The notes below the pieces were generated by a model. It searched no databases. It had not been told where the DNA came from and saw only the letters and a list, made by a program, of their open reading frames with translations. Positions 1 through 7,442 of a stretch of 64,000 bases of DNA are shown piece by piece. Source of the stretch: Streptococcus salivarius. Its GTDB lineage: Bacteria > Bacillota > Bacilli > Lactobacillales > Streptococcaceae. The position numbers and the translations under genes were made by a program. Position 1 is the stretch's first letter. Every line of letters begins with the position of its first letter. The stretch is from positions 1,411,501-1,475,500 of the forward strand of contig NZ_CP015283.1 in assembly GCF_002094975.1 (NCBI RefSeq), written 5' to 3'.

Positions 1-869
1 CTAAGGGAAATACTAGTATTGAATATGCTGACGGAAAATCTGTAGTCTTTAATATCAATGATAAAAGAAATAATGGATTCGATGGTGAGATTCAAGACAA
101 ACATATTTATGTAAATGGAAAAGAATATAAATCATTTGATGATATTAAACAACTAACAGATAAGACACTAAACATTAAGATTGTTGTAAAAGATTTTGCA
201 AGAAATACAACCGTAAAAGAATTCATTTTAAACAAAGATACGGGAGAGGTAAGCGAACTAAAACCTCATACGGTAACTGTGACCATTCAAAATGGAAAAG
301 AAATGAGTTCAACGATAGTGTCGGAAGAAGATTTCATTTTACCTGTCTATAAGGGTGAATTAGAAAAAGGATATCAATTTGATGGCTGGGAAATTTCTGG
401 TGTCGAAGGGAAAAAAGATGCTGGCTATGTTATTAATGTATCAAAAGATACTCTTATAAAACCTGTATTCAAGAAAATAGAGGAGAAAAAGGAGGAGGAA
501 AATAAACCTACTTTTGATGTATCGAAAAAGAAAGATAACGTGCAAGAAAATCATAGTCACTTAGATGAAAATTACAAAAAGGAGGATTTACAAAGAGAAA
601 ATCATTCACACAAATCTGATTCAACTAAGGATGTCACAGCTAAAGTTCCTGATGAAAATGATAAAAACTTTGAAAATAAGAAGGAAGTTTATCTTAATGA
701 ACCAGACAACATAGATAATAAACATACCAATATTGATAGTAAATCAACTACTAACAATGATAGGTTGCCAAAAACCGGAACAGTTAGCGAAGTCTTCATG
801 TCATTAGTTGCCGGAATAATGTTTACCTTAGGTGCGTTTCTTGGATTAAAGAAAAAAGATCAAGATTAA
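1..869 (+). CDS. prtS: LPXTG-anchored cell-envelope serine proteinase, C-terminal part (PrtS-like)
   Basis: The reading frame is already open at base 3 and runs to the TAA at 867-869, so only the last ~288 residues are in the window; the start lies to the left. What is visible is a beta-rich segment with an ILNKDTGEVSELKPH stretch, a lysine/glutamate/asparagine-rich wall-spanning spacer, then LPKTG, a hydrophobic segment (about the last 25 residues) and a KKKDQD tail, the classic sortase A sorting signal. I recognise the wording of this end as close to the PrtS/SspA subtilisin-like proteinases of S. thermophilus and S. suis, which degrade casein and host proteins at the cell surface. The catalytic domain is not in the window, so the family call rests on the C-terminus only; the wall-anchoring call is firm. 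A terminator follows at 1121-1156. Confidence 0.72.
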   Translation, partial: KGNTSIEYADGKSVVFNINDKRNNGFDGEIQDKHIYVNGKEYKSFDDIKQLTDKTLNIKIVVKDFARNTTVKEFILNKDTGEVSELKPHTVTVTIQNGKEMSSTIVSEEDFILPVYKGELEKGYQFDGWEISGVEGKKDAGYVINVSKDTLIKPVFKKIEEKKEEENKPTFDVSKKKDNVQENHSHLDENYKKEDLQRENHSHKSDSTKDVTAKVPDENDKNFENKKEVYLNEPDNIDNKHTNIDSKSTTNNDRLPKTGTVSEVFMSLVAGIMFTLGAFLGLKKKDQD

Positions 870-1120
870 GACAAAGCTATAGAAAAATGGTTTGTGTACT
901 GAGATAGTGTGATGATGAAACAGTTTTGTGAAAATAGCCATTTATAACTCAATTATTTAGTTTACTTTACTATTGATACTCTTTTTGGATTTATTAATGT
1001 ACTTAGTTTCGACAACTAATGAATTGATTGAAAGGGTTAGTATTGATAATATTGGTCATATTAATTAGAAAATAGAGTCTATCAAAATTTAAAGGCTAAT
1101 AGAGGTGATGAGATAATTTC

Positions 1121-1156
1121 AAGGAATTAAGTAGCGTTTGGTTGCTTAATTCCTTT
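1121..1156 (+). terminator. Rho-independent terminator downstream of the proteinase gene
   Basis: An 11-bp perfect stem (AAGGAATTAAG / CTTAATTCCTT) with a 13-base loop is followed by a T-rich stretch. The stretch 870-1120 before it holds no gene that I can recognise. Confidence 0.75.
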
Positions 1157-1221
1157 TTATTATGTGACTATTAGTCCGTTTCGCTCCGAAGGTGCGAAAC
1201 AAATAAACCACCCGCTATGAT

Positions 1222-1500
1222 TGATATGCCCCCTGTCAAGTAGACAGGTTAAATATGGCTCTTTGTCAACTGTAGTGGGTGACGAAAAGCTAACATCTAG
1301 AGAGAACCTGATAGGTTTTCTCTTTTTGTATGTTCAGAGTGATGAAAACACGCTTCCTAAAGTTAATAAAGTTTCTAAAACCGAAGCCCAGACGTTTGAT
1401 GTCTTTGATAAGCTTATTGGTCCCCTCCAATTTTGCATTTGAGTAATGTGTTTCTAGTGCGTTTTTGATGTATGGTTTGTGTCTAAGGAAGGTCAAGCAT
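1222..1500. mobile_element. Nested IS scar: 35 bp of an IS3 end joined to a 3' ISL3 transposase fragment
   Basis: Bases 1222-1256 match the left end of the IS3 element found complete at 16520-18308. From 1257 the sequence switches to the left end of the ISL3 element found at 28277-29693 (starting GGCTCTTTGTCAACTG) and carries, on the minus strand, the C-terminal ~65 residues of its transposase (ending KEKTYQVLSRC). Both elements are otherwise gone. The arrangement suggests ISL3 insertion into, or recombination with, an older IS3 end followed by deletion. A hairpin GTTTCGC / GCGAAAC lies just before it at 1179-1200. Confidence 0.8.
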
Positions 1501-1525
1501 AATTAAGATAAGAAAGAGAAACGAT

Positions 1526-2038
1526 ATGAAAACCACAATTTTTACATTTCACCCTCAATTAAAAACGGGCTCACGCATTAATAAAGAACTGGCAACAGCT
1601 GCTGCTGGAGCTGGTTATGACGTGCGAGATATGTACCAACTGTATCCCAATTTTGACATTGATGTCAAAACGGAGCAAAAGATTCTAGAGGTAAGTGATC
1701 GCATTGTACTCCAGTTCCCAATTTATTGGTACCAAACGCCAGCCCTCATGAAACAGTGGTTTGACGTTGTTTTTGAATACGGTTGGGCCTATGGTTCGAC
1801 TGGTACTGCCTTACAAGGCAAGGAAGTCATGTTGGTAGCTAGTTTTGGAGCTGGGCAAGATGACTACACGAGAAACGGCCGCTTCCATGTAACAATTGAA
1901 GAGATTTTAAAGCCTATCACTATGATTCAGTATTTGACAGGTCTAACATTTCTGGAACCTCTTATCATAACTGGTACTTTAAACATGGATCAAGAGTTAT
2001 TATCAAATAAAGTAAATAAATACCTACAAATAATATAA
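1526..2038 (+). CDS. NAD(P)H:quinone oxidoreductase, flavodoxin-like fold
   Basis: This 170-residue cytoplasmic protein belongs to the NAD(P)H dehydrogenase (quinone) / KefF-MdaB family, FMN- or FAD-dependent reductases that reduce quinones and related electrophiles by two electrons. Visible family marks are the flavin-phosphate region near the N-terminus (HPQLKTGSRINKEL), the segment LQFPIYWYQTPALMKQWFD at about residues 63-81, and the following GWAYGSTGTALQGKEVML glycine-rich turn. The start ATG follows AAGAGAAACGAT, a modest ribosome site. It is slightly shorter than the usual 180-200 residues. It stands alone just downstream of an IS scar, so its original promoter may have been replaced. 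Substrate cannot be named. Confidence 0.8.
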   Translation: MKTTIFTFHPQLKTGSRINKELATAAAGAGYDVRDMYQLYPNFDIDVKTEQKILEVSDRIVLQFPIYWYQTPALMKQWFDVVFEYGWAYGSTGTALQGKEVMLVASFGAGQDDYTRNGRFHVTIEEILKPITMIQYLTGLTFLEPLIITGTLNMDQELLSNKVNKYLQII

Positions 2039-2215
2039 ATAAGACATATCAACCCTCTATAAATGGAATATACTTTATTATTTTTCTGTTTCAAACAATA
2101 AAGCATCAATCAATATACTTGAATACTAGTGGATATTATTGAGTATATTTCATATTGTCCAATTAGGACAATACATAAAATTTTTCCTCTATACTTTTCC
2201 TTAGGAGAAAGATTG

Positions 2216-2326
2216 ATGTACCGACGTTTAAGGGATTTGAGAGAAGACAATGATTTCACTCAAAAATTCGTTGCCGAAAAACTTTCGTTTACTCAACGAT
2301 ATTCAGGAAAGATAAGAAGCATCTGA
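2216..2326 (+). pseudogene. XRE-family helix-turn-helix regulator, N-terminal remnant
   Basis: From the ATG at 2216, preceded by TTAGGAGAAAGATTG, the product starts MYRRLRDLREDNDFTQK and reads as the first half of a Cro/CI-type DNA-binding domain. The recognition helix and the rest of the usual ~110-residue protein are missing: after about 33 residues it runs into a hairpin and stops. I chose 2216 over the upstream in-frame ATG at 2129 because of the Shine-Dalgarno sequence and because homology begins there. A fragment, probably inactive. Confidence 0.6.
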
Positions 2327-2347
2327 GTTTAACTTCAGATGCTTCTT
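2314..2347 (+). terminator. Hairpin terminator
   Basis: AGAAGCATCTGA and TCAGATGCTTCT form a 12-bp perfect stem around a short loop, followed by a short T run. It lies between the XRE remnant and the convergent ComR-like gene and overlaps the end of the remnant. Confidence 0.65.
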
Positions 2348-2401
2348 TGGTAGTTATTACATTTGGAATGAATCATGTTTAAAATGTTGATGATATATTT
2401 T

Positions 2402-3313
2402 CTATTTTATGTTTAAATCTTTTTCCATTTCCATTTTAAGATTTTTGATGAAGACTTGATCACCAAAAGCTTCAGCTAGTACGGTAGCTGTATTATAAAG
2501 CTCAGTCGCTTTATCTCTATTGTTCTCATAGAAAAGATAATATTTCGCTTCAAAAATGAGTACGGCGGGTTTGTAAGCATGTTGTAGCGTCTTATCAATA
2601 ATAGTATGCATTTTATCGACAATAGTTTTCATATTTCTATAATCATGATGCATCACATAGATTCCACCTATAGTTGACAATGCCCCTAGTAGTTCAACAT
2701 TAACTAGCTCTTCCCCTTGTAATTCTTGATTAATTAATTTACATCGAAAACTTTCAACAATTTCTTCATCATAGTCACCAACTTGACATTGAAAGGTATA
2801 GTATTTTCTTAGCAGAAGGTCATTCAAGGTGTACTCTTCTTTTTTTAATACCTGGTTCAAATAGTCTTCATATACAATCTCAACAAGATCTTCTTTCTTC
2901 TCTTCAGATATAAAATTCAGGGTTCTTTCAATGATATCAATGGTTAATAGTTCTTCTTCTGGTAGAATATCAATATAGTTGTCGTAGAGTTCCTCAATAT
3001 CTTTTAGCTTTTTCTTGATACGTTCGAGGTCGCCATAGACAGGAGACTTCATGAGTTTATATTTAGCCTGATAGTACTCCTCAGGAATGTCTAGTTTTGT
3101 TTCACCTAACAAATAGTTGAGGGAAACACCCAATTTATCACTGATGTATTGCAGTTTGACAATGGTTGGTAAAGAACGACCTAGCTCAATTCTCATCAGT
3201 TGTTTTACTGTTAATTCTTCTTCGGTATCACAAACTTGCTCACGTGTTAAACCAAGTCGCTCACGTTCTTCACGAATTCTTTTTCCAATCTCGATTTTAA
3301 TCTCTTCAGACAT
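2402..3313 (-). CDS. ComR-type RNPP/Rgg regulator, paralog 1 (ScuR/SarF-like)
   Basis: A 303-residue cytoplasmic transcription regulator: N-terminal XRE helix-turn-helix (about residues 5-65, with EERERLGLTREQVC and VKQLMRIELGRSLPTI) followed by a long helical repeat domain of the kind that binds short signalling peptides. The segment DNYIDILPEEELLTIDIIE is very close to what I recall of ComR of S. thermophilus, the competence-peptide (XIP) receptor, but the overall sequence differs, so this is a ComR paralog. Two ComR paralogs called ScuR and SarF are described in S. salivarius as peptide sensors that drive antimicrobial production independently of competence; this locus fits that description, but I cannot say which copy is which. 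It lies downstream of the ABC transporter genes 3469-5017 and is nearly identical in its N-terminal half to 5090-6013. The ATG follows AAGGAAATACAG. Confidence 0.82.
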   Translation of the reverse strand: MSEEIKIEIGKRIREERERLGLTREQVCDTEEELTVKQLMRIELGRSLPTIVKLQYISDKLGVSLNYLLGETKLDIPEEYYQAKYKLMKSPVYGDLERIKKKLKDIEELYDNYIDILPEEELLTIDIIERTLNFISEEKKEDLVEIVYEDYLNQVLKKEEYTLNDLLLRKYYTFQCQVGDYDEEIVESFRCKLINQELQGEELVNVELLGALSTIGGIYVMHHDYRNMKTIVDKMHTIIDKTLQHAYKPAVLIFEAKYYLFYENNRDKATELYNTATVLAEAFGDQVFIKNLKMEMEKDLNIK

Positions 3314-3468
3314 CTGTATTTCCTTTGAGTTTTAATTATATAATAATATACCTTAAAATCATGTGAATGAAAAGACTCCAGGGATTTGTCTTTTTATGGT
3401 TAGAGAAAAAGATGGGGAATAAACAAAATAACCATCTAACACTCAGTTTAGATGGTTGTGGTTTGGAA

Positions 3469-4188
3469 TTAGGATATTTTTCGTAATCTCTTAGATTGTA
3501 GAATGGTCAGTGTAGCAAAGAGGAGTAACCAGGCTAGTAGAGAAAGTGAGCTTGCTATTTGGTCTTGCCACTTAAAGCTTTCAAGCTGGCTTATAGATTT
3601 TGTGAACAATCCCATATAACTGTACTTCGTGACATTATCGAAATCTTTACTAATCCCTGAAAGCATTGGAATAAACATACTAATCATTGATACTGGAAGG
3701 CTAATTACTTGGGCAGATACTTGAGTTTTACTGATTAATCCGATGAAAAGATTAATCAGCATCATTACTAAAGCTGTAGCAAGCGAGATGATAAGATAAG
3801 GACCATAATTATTTTCAATATTAAGTTCGAGTATTCTCGGAATAGCAGTTGTCATAACTAAGCTAATAAGCACTGGATAAAATAAAACTGAAAGAATATA
3901 GTTTTTACTGTTAACACCACTTAAAAATAAGGTTCTTAAAATATTTTTTTCCTTTTCTTCGGAAACAATAGTACTGATTGGATTTCCAACTGATAAACTC
4001 AAAGATAGGGCTAAACAGTTGACTAATAGATTGACTTTCATTGAGTTGTTTAGGCTACCTTGAATCTCATAGATATGTTTGTAGAGAAAGGCAAACCCTA
4101 AAGGAAGGAGAATTTGTAGGATAATGGTTTTATTAGATTTGATAACTCGCTTTCTAAGCCATAGTAAAGATTTTAATTGGTTAAACAT
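3469..4188 (-). CDS. ABC-2 type transporter permease
   Basis: A 239-residue membrane protein with about six hydrophobic segments (visible at residues ~22-38, 50-65, 95-120, 130-155, 160-180 and 212-230), typical of ABC-2 permeases of peptide or drug exporters. It follows the ATPase gene with an 8-bp overlap, and its AGGAGG ribosome site lies inside the end of that gene, so the two are translationally coupled and form one exporter. Lying between two ComR paralogs, it probably exports a peptide signal or bacteriocin or gives self-protection; the substrate is not shown by the sequence. Confidence 0.85.
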   Translation of the reverse strand: MFNQLKSLLWLRKRVIKSNKTIILQILLPLGFAFLYKHIYEIQGSLNNSMKVNLLVNCLALSLSLSVGNPISTIVSEEKEKNILRTLFLSGVNSKNYILSVLFYPVLISLVMTTAIPRILELNIENNYGPYLIISLATALVMMLINLFIGLISKTQVSAQVISLPVSMISMFIPMLSGISKDFDNVTKYSYMGLFTKSISQLESFKWQDQIASSLSLLAWLLLFATLTILQSKRLRKIS

Positions 4189-5017
4189 TAAGTTTTCCTC
4201 CTGTAAGTTGGATGAAGATGTCCTCTAAAGTTGGTTCACATGAGTGGATGGTTTGAATATCTTGAGTAGCACTAATATGATTTAATTCAGAGAAAGGAAT
4301 CACTTTTTCTTGACCTGAGCAGTAGGTCACTTTTACCATTTTATTTGTATTATATTTCTGAATAAGTTCAGCAGGTTTACCTTCTTCGACAATCTTACCT
4401 TTATTTAGAAGTACAATCTTATCGCACAAAATTGTAGCCTCGTGCATGTCATGTGTCGTCAGAAAAATGGTTGTTCCTTGTTGTTTTAGTTCTTCAATAA
4501 GAGAATGAATGGTTTGAGACGTTGATGGATCTAGTCCAGAAGTAGGTTCATCAAGAAAGAGAACTTTTGGCTTGTTTATGATAGCTCTCACTAAAAGCAT
4601 CCGTTGTTTCATCCCTGTGGAGAGCTTTTCTGCCAAGGTTTTACGATGGTCATAAAGACCTACACGTTTTAACAAATCATCAACATACTCTGTCGAAACA
4701 TTATAGAGTTTTGCGAAGAATAGAAGATTGTCATAAAGTGTCAATTTTTCATAAAAACCACTATTTTCAGTGATTAAACCAATCTTTGACAAATCATCTT
4801 CTTTTAACTGAAGGGATGATTTGCCCAAAATATAAGTTTCTCCCTGACTAGGAGTGAGTTGACCTGTTAAGATATTGATCGTTGTCGTTTTACCAGATCC
4901 TGATGGTCCAAGGAAACCTAGAATTTCACCTTTTTCAACTGTGAAGTTTAGATTTTCTATTGCTTTATATTTTTGAAATTCTTTGGTTAATTGTTTTGCT
5001 ACGATAAGGTTTGTCAT
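4181..5017 (-). CDS. ABC transporter ATP-binding protein
   Basis: A 278-residue ATPase partner of the permease at 3469-4188. It has the full motif set: Walker A GPSGSGKTT at about residue 38, signature LSTGMKQR (a variant of LSGGQ with threonine) near residue 132, Walker B VLFLDEPTSGLDP near 153, and the switch histidine in LTTHDMHEA. The ~70-residue C-terminal extension is common in exporters of the multidrug / bacteriocin-immunity group. The gene starts 72 bp downstream of the paralog at 5090-6013 and has its own promoter with a ComR-box-like operator (5050-5093), which suggests that one or both neighbouring regulators control it. Confidence 0.9.
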   Translation of the reverse strand: MTNLIVAKQLTKEFQKYKAIENLNFTVEKGEILGFLGPSGSGKTTTINILTGQLTPSQGETYILGKSSLQLKEDDLSKIGLITENSGFYEKLTLYDNLLFFAKLYNVSTEYVDDLLKRVGLYDHRKTLAEKLSTGMKQRMLLVRAIINKPKVLFLDEPTSGLDPSTSQTIHSLIEELKQQGTTIFLTTHDMHEATILCDKIVLLNKGKIVEEGKPAELIQKYNTNKMVKVTYCSGQEKVIPFSELNHISATQDIQTIHSCEPTLEDIFIQLTGGKLNV

Positions 5018-5049
5018 ATCTTGATTTCTCCTATTTGATTATATGAACG

Positions 5050-5093
5050 AGTATAATCAAAAAAATAACGAATCAAAAGGACATCTATGTCAC
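5050..5093 (-). promoter_or_regulatory. ComR-box-like operator and promoter of the ABC transporter genes
   Basis: Read on the minus strand the region gives GTGACATAGATGTCC (5093-5079), containing the palindrome GACAT-NN-ATGTC, then a T-rich stretch and a TATACT -10 box (5055-5050) 24 bp downstream. This is the arrangement I know for ComR boxes of salivarius streptococci (GTGACATNNATGTC, T-tract, -10, no good -35). The operator overlaps the last codons of the upstream regulator gene. I found no second copy of the palindrome elsewhere in the window. Confidence 0.68.
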
Positions 5094-6013
5094 TTTGACT
5101 CGTTAATTGTCTTTAAATCTTTATTTATTTCCATTTTTAAATTCTTGATGAAGACTTGGTCACCGAAAGCATCAGCCAGAACAGTTGCCGTACTATAGAG
5201 TTCAGTTGCTTTATTTATGTTATTCTCATAGAAGAGATAGTATTTTGCTTCAAGCATTGTTATACCTGGCTGATATGAGTGTTGCATAATGGAATGTATG
5301 ATTTCATACATCTTATCGACGAGAGACTTCATATGTTCGTATTCATGGTGCATAACATATATCCCAGCTATAGCTGATAATGCTCCCAATAGTTCTACAT
5401 TGGTTAATTCATCTCCTTGCAATCTTTGTTTTATCAATTTTTTTCGAAAATTCTCGATCATAGATTCATCATATGAAGATGATTGGCACTGTACAGAATA
5501 ATATTTTATCAATAAAAGATCATTCAATGTGTACTGTTCCTTTTTCAATACTTGATTTAAATAATCTTCAAATACAATCTCAACAAGATCTTCTTTCTTC
5601 TCTTCAGATATAAAATTCAGGGTTCTTTCAATGATATCAATGGTTAAAAGTTCTTCTTCTGGTAGAATATCAATATAGTTGTCGTAGAGGTCTTCAATAT
5701 CTTGTAGTTTTTTCTTGATACGTTCCGGGTCGCCATAGACAGGAGACTTCATGAGTTTATATTTAGCCTGATAATAATCTTCAGGAATGTCTAGTTTTGT
5801 TTCACCTAACAGGTAGTTTAGGGAAACTCCCAATTTATCACTGATATACTGCAGTTTTACAATGGTTGGTAAAGAACGTCCAAGCTCGATTCTCATCAGT
5901 TGTTTGACGGTTAATTCTTCTTCGGTATCACAAACTTGCTCACGTGTTAACCCTTGACGTTCACGTTCTTCACGAATTCTTTTTCCAATCTTGATTTTAA
6001 TATCTTCTGACAT
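5090..6013 (-). CDS. ComR-type RNPP/Rgg regulator, paralog 2 (ScuR/SarF-like)
   Basis: A 307-residue regulator with the same build as 2402-3313: XRE DNA-binding domain (residues ~5-65) and a helical peptide-binding domain carrying DNYIDILPEEELLTIDIIE. The two paralogs are almost identical over roughly their first 160 residues and drift apart in the C-terminal half (for example SIMQHSYQPGITMLEAKYY here against KTLQHAYKPAVLIFEAKYY there), so they probably bind the same or similar DNA but sense different peptides. The start ATG follows AAGGAATTATGT. The 3' end overlaps the operator of the ABC genes. Which of ScuR or SarF it is cannot be decided from the sequence alone. Confidence 0.82.
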   Translation of the reverse strand: MSEDIKIKIGKRIREERERQGLTREQVCDTEEELTVKQLMRIELGRSLPTIVKLQYISDKLGVSLNYLLGETKLDIPEDYYQAKYKLMKSPVYGDPERIKKKLQDIEDLYDNYIDILPEEELLTIDIIERTLNFISEEKKEDLVEIVFEDYLNQVLKKEQYTLNDLLLIKYYSVQCQSSSYDESMIENFRKKLIKQRLQGDELTNVELLGALSAIAGIYVMHHEYEHMKSLVDKMYEIIHSIMQHSYQPGITMLEAKYYLFYENNINKATELYSTATVLADAFGDQVFIKNLKMEINKDLKTINESK

Positions 6014-6125
6014 ACATAATTCCTTATGATTTAGATTTTAAATAATAATATAACGTAAAATTGAAATAAAGTCCAAAAGCCATAATAGAAGTAGTGTATA
6101 ATAGAATCTACAGGTGTTTACAGTT

Positions 6126-6206
6126 ATGAAACAATCTCAATTTGCGAGCTCAATAGCCAGCAGATTTTCTTCTCAAATATTATTTAGAATATTAAAAATG
6201 TTATAA
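6126..6206 (+). CDS. Possible 26-residue basic peptide
   Basis: A short reading frame (begins MKQSQFASSIASRF, ends ILFRILKML) starts at an ATG 23 bp after a TATAAT box (6097-6102). It has a weak ribosome site (CAGGTG). It lies divergently from the ComR paralog at 5090-6013 and ends just before the RDD gene. It is basic and partly amphipathic, and does not resemble ComS. It could be a signal, a bacteriocin-like peptide, or chance. Confidence 0.25.
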   Translation: MKQSQFASSIASRFSSQILFRILKML

Positions 6207-6230
6207 TAGGAGATGAGAAAGGGGGAGACG

Positions 6231-6752
6231 ATGATGAAAATTATAGCAATAAACCCTATTCCGTTTAAAAAAAGAATGATTGAATTTCTATTCGATTATC
6301 TTTTCATTTTAGCTTATTTAGTTCTTCTGTTTTTAGGTTCTATGCTTATATACATTATTCTTTTTAATGGCGTCCCAGAGTTTACAGAAATTCAGTCGCA
6401 GTGTCTTGCATTTTTTACCTCTGTTTTGCCAATCACTCTACTTTTTACATTCTTAGATTATACAAATAATGGGAGTTTTGGGAAGGTAAAAGCGGGACTT
6501 CAATTGGTCTACCAGAAAAAAACAGTGCAAGCTAGCTTGATTAGAAACACCATTAAATTTTTGCCTTGGCAACTCGGTCATATGGGCACGATACATGGTG
6601 TCTATAGTGAGTTTGATGTGTTATCCATTAGCCTCTCTATTTCGGCGACTCTCCTTGCAGTTTTGCTACTGGCAATGACGATTTTTAGGAAAGATAAGAG
6701 ACATCTGGGAGACCTACTAGCCCGTACACAAGTACAACTAAAAGAAGAATAG
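6231..6752 (+). CDS. RDD-family membrane protein
   Basis: About 173 residues. It begins KIIAINPIPFKKRMIEFLFDYLF, a typical RDD opening in which a charged residue pair (R/D) sits in the first membrane helix, followed by three more hydrophobic stretches and an RHLGDLLARTQV end also typical of the family. RDD proteins are small integral membrane proteins of mostly unknown role, some linked to ion homeostasis. GGGGGAG at 6221-6227 serves the ATG pair at 6231/6234; the ATG at 6213 lies directly against AGGAG and is less likely. No operon partner is evident, although the Nudix gene follows 60 bp later. Confidence 0.8.
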   Translation: MMKIIAINPIPFKKRMIEFLFDYLFILAYLVLLFLGSMLIYIILFNGVPEFTEIQSQCLAFFTSVLPITLLFTFLDYTNNGSFGKVKAGLQLVYQKKTVQASLIRNTIKFLPWQLGHMGTIHGVYSEFDVLSISLSISATLLAVLLLAMTIFRKDKRHLGDLLARTQVQLKEE

Positions 6753-6812
6753 GGTAGAGATTGTTTATCCTATCCTTAAAGAAAAAGACAAACATAGTTA
6801 GGAAGTATTTGT

Positions 6813-7256
6813 ATGAATGAGACTGTTGAGTTTACAAATCTTTGTATGGTAAGAGACGGCGATAGAGTTCTTGTTATTGATCGTAAAAAAAAGGACTGGC
6901 CAGGCATAACCTTTCCTGGTGGTCATGTCGAAGCGGGAGAATCATTTACGGAAGCAGTAATCCGTGAAGTGAAGGAAGAAACTGGCTTAAGGATTGCTTC
7001 TCCCCGGATTTGTGGAATGAAAGATTGGGTAGAAGACGGCATTCGTTATGTAGTTCTCTTTTATAAGACAGAAAAGTTTGACGGAGAATTAATATCCTCT
7101 GAAGAGGGGGAAGTCTGGTGGGAGGACCTGAAAGAATTGCCAAATCTAGACCTCTCTCTAGATATGGAGGATATGCTTCGTATCTTTCTTGAAGAAGACC
7201 TGTCTGAATTTTTCTACTACCAAGATGGAGAAGACTGGAAGTACGATTTAAAGTGA
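6813..7256 (+). CDS. Nudix hydrolase (8-oxo-dGTP diphosphatase-like)
   Basis: A 147-residue cytoplasmic hydrolase with a complete Nudix box at residues 37-59: glycine-glycine start, then R51-EVKEETG with the metal-binding glutamates. Nudix enzymes cleave nucleoside diphosphates linked to another group; members with this N-terminus and length are usually annotated MutT/8-oxo-dGTP diphosphatase, which clean oxidised nucleotides from the pool. Substrate specificity cannot be read from the motif. It follows the RDD gene and ends before a terminator at 7304-7331. Confidence 0.85.
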   Translation: MNETVEFTNLCMVRDGDRVLVIDRKKKDWPGITFPGGHVEAGESFTEAVIREVKEETGLRIASPRICGMKDWVEDGIRYVVLFYKTEKFDGELISSEEGEVWWEDLKELPNLDLSLDMEDMLRIFLEEDLSEFFYYQDGEDWKYDLK

Positions 7257-7303
7257 ATTTGGATACTGATTCTTTTAATAATTAACTTGATAACTTTTTT
7301 TAG

Positions 7304-7331
7304 CAGTTAACCCAATGGTTGGCTGTTTTTC
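7304..7331 (+). terminator. Rho-independent terminator
   Basis: CAGTTAACC pairs with GGTTGGCTG (two G-U pairs) across CAAT, followed by a T-rich tail. It separates the Nudix gene from the DUF262 pair. Confidence 0.55.
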
Positions 7332-7361
7332 TTTGTCATAAATAAAAATTCGTCATCAATC

Positions 7362-7389
7362 TTGAGTTGACTTCTTAAAATGTTATAAT
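7362..7389 (+). promoter_or_regulatory. Promoter of the DUF262 gene pair
   Basis: TTGAGT and TATAAT are separated by 16 bp, a good sigma-A promoter, 54 bp before the first DUF262 start codon. No operator is obvious. Confidence 0.65.
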
Positions 7390-7442
7390 GAGTGATATAA
7401 AACCGTATTTAAAGAAATTGAAGTAGATAGAGGAGTTGTTCA

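Noticed and set aside
1221..1442. A plus-strand small protein gene
   Set aside because: The whole stretch is IS3 and ISL3 fragment; the real remnant frame is on the other strand.
2129..2215. Longer N-terminus of the XRE remnant
   Set aside because: The family-typical start and Shine-Dalgarno sequence are at 2216; the upstream part has no resemblance.
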